A stretch of DNA of 64,000 bases from Geodermatophilus normandii. GTDB taxonomy: Bacteria > Actinomycetota > Actinomycetes > Mycobacteriales > Geodermatophilaceae. The notes under the pieces were generated by a model. That model did no database searches. It saw only the letters and a list, made by a program, of their open reading frames with translations, and had not been told where the DNA came from. Position numbers and translations under genes: made by a program. Numbering within the stretch: the first letter of the stretch is position 1; each line of letters begins with the position of its first letter. Of the stretch, positions 58,701 to 64,000 are shown piece by piece. Location of the stretch: positions 186,001 through 250,000 of the forward strand of contig NZ_QGTX01000001.1 in NCBI RefSeq assembly GCF_003182485.1, read 5' to 3'.

Positions 58701-59089
58701 CGCCACAGCCCCAGCCCGCGGGCGGGGACCTCGGCGGGGACGAACTCCGCGGCCAGCCGGTCGCGCAGCGCCCGGGCCACCGCGGGCTCCACCTTGTTCT
58801 GCACGGTGACGTGCGCCGACAGCCGCTGGCGGTCCTGCGGGGTCAGCCACGGGTCGAACTCGCCCGCCAGCCGCGCGTGCAGGGCCGAGAGCTCCGGCGC
58901 GGCCAGCCGGTAGGCCACCCCGCGGCCGAGCAGCTGCACGCCGGTCACCGCGACGGCGAACGGCGGGCGGGCGGCGACCCCGACCAGCGCGGCGTCCACG
59001 GCGTCGCGCTGCTCACCCGGCAGGGCGTGGAACAGCGTGACGTGCGCGGCCAGGTGGTTGCGCTCGGCCGGGAAGTGCGCCGCCCGCAA
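58649..59089 (-). CDS. 2'-5' RNA ligase family (2H phosphoesterase)
   Basis: The visible frame gives 146 residues with the two H-x-T motifs, H-V-T-L-F-H and H-V-T-V-Q-N-K-V, of 2H phosphoesterases. Homology clearly extends upstream of the TTG at 59089: L-I-V-T-L-L-L-G-A-E-A-Q-A-R-F-D-R-L-R. That extension begins at a CTG near 59138 with no ATG, GTG or TTG before the glgC stop, so the true start is unresolved (a CTG start overlapping the glgC end is possible). It probably acts on cyclic or 2'-phosphorylated nucleotides. Confidence 0.75.
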   Translation of the reverse strand: MRAAHFPAERNHLAAHVTLFHALPGEQRDAVDAALVGVAARPPFAVAVTGVQLLGRGVAYRLAAPELSALHARLAGEFDPWLTPQDRQRLSAHVTVQNKVEPAVARALRDRLAAEFVPAEVPARGLGLWRYLGGPWEPLAEVPFRG

Positions 59090-59147
59090 CCGGTCGAACC
59101 GCGCCTGCGCCTCCGCCCCGAGCAGCAGGGTGACGATCAGCGGCGCT

Positions 59148-60368
59148 TCAGACGTGGGCCCGGGCTCCCTTGCCGAGGACGGTCACGCCGCCCGCGCTGA
59201 CGTGGTAGTGCGTGCGGTCGCTCTCGGTGTCGACGCCGATGCGCGCCCACGGCGGCACGACGACGTTCTTGTCCAGGATCGCCCGCCGGACGTAGGCGCC
59301 CTCGCCGATCTGGACGCCGTCCATGAGGACGCTGTCCTCGACCCGGGCACCGCGGTCGACCCGCACGCCCGGCGAGACCACCGAGTTGTGCACCGACCCG
59401 CCGCCGATGATGGCGCCGGCGCTCACCATCGACTCCTCGGCCCGCCCTCCGAGCACGAACTTCGCCGGCGGCTGCTGCGGCGGCAGGGTGAGGATCGGCC
59501 AGCGGTCGTTGTACAGGTTGAACACCGGGGTCACCGACACCAGGTCCATGTGCGCGTCGAAGTAGGAGTCGATCGTCCCGACGTCCCGCCAGTAGCCGTG
59601 GTCCCGCTCGCTGGCGCCCGGGACGATGTTGGTCGAGAAGTCGTAGACGTAGGCCGACCCCGCGTCGGCCAGCATCGGCATGATCGAGCCGCCCATGTCG
59701 TGCGCCGAGTCGGCGTCCTCGGCATCGGCGCGCAGGGCCTCCAGCAGCGCGTCCGTGCTGAACACGTAGTTGCCCATCGAGGCGAAGGACTCCTCCGGCG
59801 AGTCCGGCAGCCCCGGCGGGTCGGCCGGCTTCTCGAGGAAGCCGCGCACCTTCCCCGCGGCGTCGGCGTCGATGACGCCGAACTCGGTGGCCTCGCGCCG
59901 CGGCACCCGCAGGCCGGCGATCGTCACGCCCGCCCCGGTCTGCACGTGCTGGTCGATCATCTGACCCGGGTCCATGCGGTAGACGTGGTCGGCGCCGAAG
60001 ACGACGACGATGTCGGGCCGCGCGTCGTAGATCAGGTTGAGGCTCTGCAGGATCGCGTCGGCGCTGCCGGTGTACCAGCGCGGGCCGAGCCGCTGCTGGG
60101 CCGGCACCGGGGTGATGAAGTTGCCCAGCAGGTTCGACATCCGCCACGTCGTCGTGATGTGCCGGTCGAGGCTGTGGCTCTTGTACTGGGTGAGGACGGC
60201 GATCTGCCGGATCTCCGCGTTGACCAGGTTGGACAGCACGAAGTCGATGAGCCGGTAGTTGCCGCCGAAGGGCACCGCCGGTTTGGCGCGGTCCTGGGTC
60301 AGGGGCGCCAGGCGCTTGCCCTCACCACCGGCCAGGACGATGCCGAGCACTCGAGGACCGCCACGCAT
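59148..60368 (-). CDS. glgC: Glucose-1-phosphate adenylyltransferase GlgC
   Basis: A 406-residue enzyme. It has [16 protein letters not shown] (nucleotide site), [15 protein letters not shown] (allosteric region), [24 protein letters not shown] and S-M-G-N-Y-V-F, and a left-handed beta-helix C-terminus. It makes ADP-glucose from Glc-1-P and ATP. ATG 60368 is leaderless behind TACGTT. It is divergent from glgM, which uses its product. Confidence 0.97.
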   Translation of the reverse strand: MRGGPRVLGIVLAGGEGKRLAPLTQDRAKPAVPFGGNYRLIDFVLSNLVNAEIRQIAVLTQYKSHSLDRHITTTWRMSNLLGNFITPVPAQQRLGPRWYTGSADAILQSLNLIYDARPDIVVVFGADHVYRMDPGQMIDQHVQTGAGVTIAGLRVPRREATEFGVIDADAAGKVRGFLEKPADPPGLPDSPEESFASMGNYVFSTDALLEALRADAEDADSAHDMGGSIMPMLADAGSAYVYDFSTNIVPGASERDHGYWRDVGTIDSYFDAHMDLVSVTPVFNLYNDRWPILTLPPQQPPAKFVLGGRAEESMVSAGAIIGGGSVHNSVVSPGVRVDRGARVEDSVLMDGVQIGEGAYVRRAILDKNVVVPPWARIGVDTESDRTHYHVSAGGVTVLGKGARAHV

Positions 60369-60374
60369 GCCAGG

Positions 60375-60380
60375 AACGTA
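60375..60380 (-). promoter_or_regulatory. -10 element TACGTT of glgC
   Basis: TACGTT on the minus strand lies six bases before ATG 60368, about 50 bases from the opposing glgM -10. Confidence 0.45.
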
Positions 60381-60428
60381 GTCGTTGGCCGGCGTCGGCG
60401 TCGCCCCACCTCCGTACGTCCTGCCCCC

Positions 60429-60434
60429 TAGGGT
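60429..60434 (+). promoter_or_regulatory. -10 element TAGGGT of glgM
   Basis: TAGGGT ends seven bases before GTG 60442. Confidence 0.5.
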
Positions 60435-60441
60435 GACCGGC

Positions 60442-61614
60442 GTGCGCATCGGCATCGTCACCCGGGAGTGGCCACCGGACGTCTACGGGGGCGCCGGGGT
60501 GCACGTCGAGCACCTCGTCGCGGCCCTCCGCTCGCTGCCCGCGGGGCCGGAGCTGGAGGTGCACGCCTTCGGTGGTCCGCGCACCGACGCCCGCGGCTGG
60601 GCCGTCCCGCCCGGCCTCGCCGGCGCCAACGGCGCGCTGCAGGCGCTCGGCACCGACGTCGAGATCGCGGCGGCGCTGGGCGGGGTCGACCTCGTGCACA
60701 GCCACACCTGGTACGCCAACGGCGCCGGCCTGCTCGCCGCGCTCGTGCACGGCGCGCCGCACGTGGTCACCGCGCACTCGCTGGAGCCGCGCCGGCCGTG
60801 GAAGGCCGACCAGCTCGGCGGCGGCTACCGGCTCTCGTCCTGGGTGGAGCGCACCGCCTACCTCGCCGCCGACGCGGTGATCGCGGTCAGCCACGGCATG
60901 CGCGCCGACGTCCTCGACGCCTATCCCGACCTCGACCCGGCCCGCGTGCACGTCGTCGGCAACGGGGTGGACGCCGAGGCCTACCGGCCCACGCCGGCAC
61001 CCGACGTCGTCCGCGCGCTCGGGGTGGACCCCGACCGGCCGTACGCGCTGTTCGTCGGCCGGATCACGCGGCAGAAGGGCGTCGTCCACCTGCTCCGGGC
61101 GGCCGAGCAGCTGCCGCCCGACGCCGGGCTGGTGCTGTGCGCCGGCGCCGCCGACACCCCGGCCGAGCGCCAGCAGGTCGCCGACGCGGTGGCCGAGCTG
61201 CAGGCCCGCCGGCCGGGCGTCGTCTGGATCGAGGCGATGCTGCCGCGCGAGCAGCTCGTGCCGCTGATCACCGGCGCGACGGTGTTCGTGGTCCCCTCCG
61301 TCTACGAGCCGCTGGGCATCGTCAACCTCGAGGCCGCCGCCTGCGGCACCGCGGTGGTCGCGAGCGCCGTCGGCGGGATCCCCGAGGTCGTCGCCGACGG
61401 GGAGACCGGGCTGCTGGTCCCCTACGACCCCGACGACGTCGCCGCGTTCGAGGCCGGCCTGGCCGCGCGGGTGACCGAGTTGCTGCACGACCCGCCGCGG
61501 GCGGCGCGGATGGGCGCCGCCGGCCGCGAGCGGGTGCTGTCGGAGTTCGGCTGGCCGGCGATCGCCCAGCAGACCGTCCAGGTGTACTCGGCCGTGCTGG
61601 AGGGCCGCGGCTGA
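60442..61614 (+). CDS. glgM: GT4 glycogen synthase / alpha-maltose-1-phosphate synthase
   Basis: A 390-residue GT4 glycosyltransferase of the actinobacterial GlgA/GlgM type. It has [16 protein letters not shown] near the start, [24 protein letters not shown] (phosphate-binding) and [14 protein letters not shown] (E-x7-E). The mycobacterial counterpart Rv1212c next to glgC joins ADP-glucose to Glc-1-P to make maltose-1-phosphate, and glycogen elongation is a side role. Which activity dominates here is not decided by sequence. GTG 60442 is chosen from the leaderless promoter. Confidence 0.9.
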   Translation: MRIGIVTREWPPDVYGGAGVHVEHLVAALRSLPAGPELEVHAFGGPRTDARGWAVPPGLAGANGALQALGTDVEIAAALGGVDLVHSHTWYANGAGLLAALVHGAPHVVTAHSLEPRRPWKADQLGGGYRLSSWVERTAYLAADAVIAVSHGMRADVLDAYPDLDPARVHVVGNGVDAEAYRPTPAPDVVRALGVDPDRPYALFVGRITRQKGVVHLLRAAEQLPPDAGLVLCAGAADTPAERQQVADAVAELQARRPGVVWIEAMLPREQLVPLITGATVFVVPSVYEPLGIVNLEAAACGTAVVASAVGGIPEVVADGETGLLVPYDPDDVAAFEAGLAARVTELLHDPPRAARMGAAGRERVLSEFGWPAIAQQTVQVYSAVLEGRG

Positions 61615-61648
61615 ACCCGCCGGGCGCCGGATGGGAAGCTGTCCCGTC

Positions 61649-62857
61649 GTGACGCCCTCGCCCCTGCCCTCCGACCAGGACCCGGTCCGGGCCCTGGTCC
61701 GTGCGTCGCACCACCTGCCCGCCGACGACCTGGGCGCCGCGGTGGCCCGGCACGCCCGGGCGCTCGGCGCCCTCGACGCGGTCGTGTACCTCGCCGACTA
61801 CGCCCAGCACGAGCTCGTGCCCGTCCGCGGCGAGGGGGTCCCCGACCGTCCCGTGCTGACCATCGACGGCTCGGTGGGCGGGCGCGCCTTCCGCCGTGTC
61901 GCCCCCGTCCGGTCCACCGCGGACGGCGCCCCCGGGGCCGTGTGGCTGCCGCTCCTCGACGGTGCCCAACGGATCGGGGTCCTGGAGCTCGTCGTCCCGG
62001 GCGCGCTGTCGCCGGCCTTCGAGGACGAGGCGCGTTCCTTCGCCTCGTTGGTCGCCGAGCTGACGGTCACCCGCGACGCCTACAGCGACGTCCTCCGCCG
62101 GCTCCGCCGGCGCAGGCCCCTGACGCTGGCCGCCGAGATCCAGTGGGAGCTGCTGCCACCGCTCACCTACGCCGGCGGGCGCGTCGTCATCACCGGCGCG
62201 CTGGAACCGACCTACCGGATCGGTGGCGACACCTTCGACTACGCGGTCAACGGCTCGCTGGTCGACTTCGCGGTGCTCGACGCCGTCGGCCACGGCCTGC
62301 CTGCCGCGCTGCTGTCCACCGCTGCCGTGGGCGCCTACCGGCACGCCCGCCGCACCGGCCACGACCTCCCCGCCGTCGCCGCCGCGATGGACGCCGTCGT
62401 CGCCGGGGAGTTCTCCGGCAGCCGCTTCGCCACCGCCGCGATCGCCCGGCTCGACCTGGACACCGGCGTACTCCGGTGGGTCAACTGCGGCCACCCGGAT
62501 CCGCTGCTCGTCCGCGAGGGTGTGCTGCTCCGCCCGCCGGTGTGCCGGCCGGCGCGTCCCCTGGGCCTGCTGGCGGGCGAGCCCGAGGTCTGCGAGGCCC
62601 AGCTGCGGCCGGCTGACCGCGTGATCCTCTACACCGACGGGATCGTCGAGGCCCGCTCGCCCGACGGCGTGTTCTTCGGCGAGGAGCGGCTGGCCGACCT
62701 CGTCGTCCGCGCCGAGCTCGCCGGCGACCCGCCGCCGGAGACGATGCGCCGGCTCATGGGCAGCGTCATGGAGCACCAGGCCGGGCAGCTGCAGGACGAC
62801 GCCAGCATCGTCATGGTCGAGTGGCGGACCGGCGCCGAGGACCGGCTGCGGCTGTGA
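61649..62857 (+). CDS. GAF-PP2C (SpoIIE-type) serine phosphatase
   Basis: A 402-residue protein. An N-terminal GAF-like domain (about 20-155) is followed by a SpoIIE-type PPM domain with G-G-D-T-F-D-Y-A-V, D-A-V-G-H-G-L-P-A-A-L-L-S, L-Y-T-D-G-I-V-E-A-R and D-D-A-S-I-V-M-V, which carry the metal-binding Asp. Such phosphatases act on anti-anti-sigma proteins in partner-switching stress pathways. None is seen beside it. An in-frame ATG lies at 61631, but neither start has a clear Shine-Dalgarno. The stop overlaps the next gene (GTGA). Confidence 0.88.
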   Translation: MTPSPLPSDQDPVRALVRASHHLPADDLGAAVARHARALGALDAVVYLADYAQHELVPVRGEGVPDRPVLTIDGSVGGRAFRRVAPVRSTADGAPGAVWLPLLDGAQRIGVLELVVPGALSPAFEDEARSFASLVAELTVTRDAYSDVLRRLRRRRPLTLAAEIQWELLPPLTYAGGRVVITGALEPTYRIGGDTFDYAVNGSLVDFAVLDAVGHGLPAALLSTAAVGAYRHARRTGHDLPAVAAAMDAVVAGEFSGSRFATAAIARLDLDTGVLRWVNCGHPDPLLVREGVLLRPPVCRPARPLGLLAGEPEVCEAQLRPADRVILYTDGIVEARSPDGVFFGEERLADLVVRAELAGDPPPETMRRLMGSVMEHQAGQLQDDASIVMVEWRTGAEDRLRL

Positions 62858-63945
62858 GCACGGCAGCGACCCAGGGCCCCCACCCCGAGGGCGGGGCCGC
62901 ACCGGCCGACGTCGTCGTCGGGCTCGTGGCCGCGCCCGGCGCCCCGGCCGAGCTGGCCGACGAGCTGGCCGCCGACCTGACCGGCGCGCTGCGCGAGCGC
63001 CACCCCGACGCCACCTGGGACGTGCGGGTGGTCGAGGACGGCCTCGTCCGACCCCCGGCCGACGACGCGGAGATCGTGGCGGCCGCCCGCGACCGGCTGC
63101 TGACCGAGGAGTGGGACCTCGCCGTCGTCGTCACCGACCTGCCGCTGGCGGTGGAGCGGCGGACGGTGGTGGCGCACGCCAGCCCGGTGCACGGCGTCGC
63201 GGTGCTCTCGCTGCCGGCCCTCGGCGCGGTGGGCCTGCGCCGGCGCGCCCTGCAGACGACGCTGGGGCTGGTCCGCACCCTGCTCGGCGACGACGCCGAC
63301 GGCGAGGGCGACCCCGCCGCGCTGCGCCGCCGGGTACGCGAGCTGGCCGCCGACCCGGCCGACACCGCCGAGGGCGTGCGGTTCACCGCCCGGGTGCTCA
63401 CGGGCAACCTGCGGCTGCTGGTCGGCATGGTGCGCGCCAACCGGCCCTGGCGGCTGACCATCCAGCTGTCCCGCGCGCTGACGGCGGCGGTCGCGGCCGG
63501 CGTCTTCGCCCTGGTGACCGCCGACATCTGGCGGCTGGCCGACCGGTTCGGCTGGCTGCGGCTGGGGGTGGTCGGGCTCGGCTCGGTGGTCGCGATCTGC
63601 GCGACCCTCGTGGTCGGGGCGCAGCTGTGGGAGCGGACGCGCTCGCGGCGGGTGCGCAAGCAGGTGGCGCTGTTCAACCTGGCCACCACCGCCACCGTGG
63701 TCATCGGGGTGCTGACGCTCTACGCCGCGCTGTTCGCCCTCGCCCTGGCCGGGTCCCTGCTGCTGGTGCCCCCGGCCCTGTTCGCCGAGGGCCTGGGGCA
63801 CCCGGCCCGGATCGGCGACTACCTGGAGCTCGCCTGGCTGACCAGCTCGCTGGCGACCGTCGGCGGCGCGCTGGGTGCGGGCCTGGAGTCCGACGAGGCG
63901 GTCCGCGAGGCGGCCTACACCCACCGGCCCGACGCGGCGGGGTGA
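62854..63945 (+). CDS. Actinobacterial membrane protein of unknown function
   Basis: A 363-residue protein. The N-terminal soluble part (to about 190) has the pattern W-D-V-R-V-V-E-D, E-E-W-D-L-A-V-V-V-T-D-L-P-L and a G-V-R-F-T-A-R-V-L-T-G-N-L-R-L-L-V-G-M-V-R-A-N-R-P-W-R segment. Four hydrophobic helices follow (about 208-228, 235-258, 280-305, 320-345), ending in an acidic tail. I recognise no named family. The GTG overlaps the phosphatase stop, so it is co-translated and might be the membrane partner of that signalling protein. Confidence 0.7.
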   Translation: MSTAATQGPHPEGGAAPADVVVGLVAAPGAPAELADELAADLTGALRERHPDATWDVRVVEDGLVRPPADDAEIVAAARDRLLTEEWDLAVVVTDLPLAVERRTVVAHASPVHGVAVLSLPALGAVGLRRRALQTTLGLVRTLLGDDADGEGDPAALRRRVRELAADPADTAEGVRFTARVLTGNLRLLVGMVRANRPWRLTIQLSRALTAAVAAGVFALVTADIWRLADRFGWLRLGVVGLGSVVAICATLVVGAQLWERTRSRRVRKQVALFNLATTATVVIGVLTLYAALFALALAGSLLLVPPALFAEGLGHPARIGDYLELAWLTSSLATVGGALGAGLESDEAVREAAYTHRPDAAG

Positions 63946-63985
63946 CCGACGTGGCCCGGGGCGCCGGCACGGGCGAGGATGACGT

Positions 63986-64000
63986 GTGACCATCGCCACA
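63986..64000 (+). CDS. Possible 5' end of a further gene
   Basis: GTG at 63986 opens a frame V-T-I-A-T running off the window, 41 bases after the previous stop. Too short to judge. Confidence 0.25.

Noticed and set aside
1-64000. CRISPR arrays, insertion sequences, prophage, rRNA or tRNA genes
   Set aside because: No spaced direct repeats, transposase motifs, phage genes or tRNA cloverleaf were seen apart from the tRNA-like part of ssrA.

Overview
This window is very GC-rich DNA from a high-GC actinobacterium, most probably of the family Geodermatophilaceae (Blastococcus, Geodermatophilus, Modestobacter). The evidence is: GTG starts that are almost as common as ATG, many four-base NTGA start/stop overlaps, many leaderless promoters of the TANNNT type 6-8 bases before a start codon, an actinobacterial tmRNA tag, and a UGSC-family selenoprotein gene whose selenocysteine position is encoded by TAG. 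UAG-decoded selenocysteine has been reported for this family.

Left part (1-16.9 kb). The window opens inside the UGSC (seleno)protein gene, with an in-frame TAG at 182-184 followed by a SECIS-like hairpin. Next come a secreted M15-like peptidase, an Lrp remnant, a DinB protein, ssrA (tmRNA), a CorA transporter, an SLC13 permease and small enzyme and acetyltransferase pairs. The ribosome-rescue and division block smpB ... ftsX-ftsE-prfB follows, with an oxidoreductase and an amidohydrolase coupled behind smpB.

Cell-surface part (17-39.3 kb). A CALB-like secreted lipase and a pentapeptide-repeat protein precede a tightly overlapped operon cslA-glxA-GH6. This operon encodes a glycan synthase, a copper radical oxidase and an endoglucanase-like lipoprotein. 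A Tad pilus operon follows (tadA-tadB-tadC-flp-like-tadE-tadE) with a flagellin gene downstream, then an acyltransferase/SGNH protein and a GGDEF-EAL protein whose EAL domain has lost a metal-binding Asp. Together these point to a surface, adhesion and cyclic-di-GMP region.

Metabolic part (39.3-49 kb). It holds a ThDP enzyme with an EthD protein, a quinone-reductase-like protein, a DPM1-GtrA fusion coupled to an ArnT-like mannosyl/glycosyltransferase that carries a -1 frameshift at a G6 run, an acyl-CoA dehydrogenase, a CoA-ester lyase and an EamA transporter.

Right part (49-64 kb). This is a conserved actinobacterial block that resembles the mycobacterial Rv1212c-Rv1232c region: an MgtE-N/CBS protein and a DUF1003 protein, mrp, tatB-htrA-rseA-sigE (envelope-stress sigma factor, anti-sigma, protease and Tat component), a divergent O-methyltransferase, and divergent glgC/glgM (ADP-glucose to glycogen or maltose-1-phosphate). 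An azlCD pair is inserted in it. A SpoIIE-type phosphatase and a membrane protein close the window.

I saw no CRISPR array, insertion sequence, prophage or ordinary tRNA gene. Family names come from recognising motifs by eye, not from a database search.
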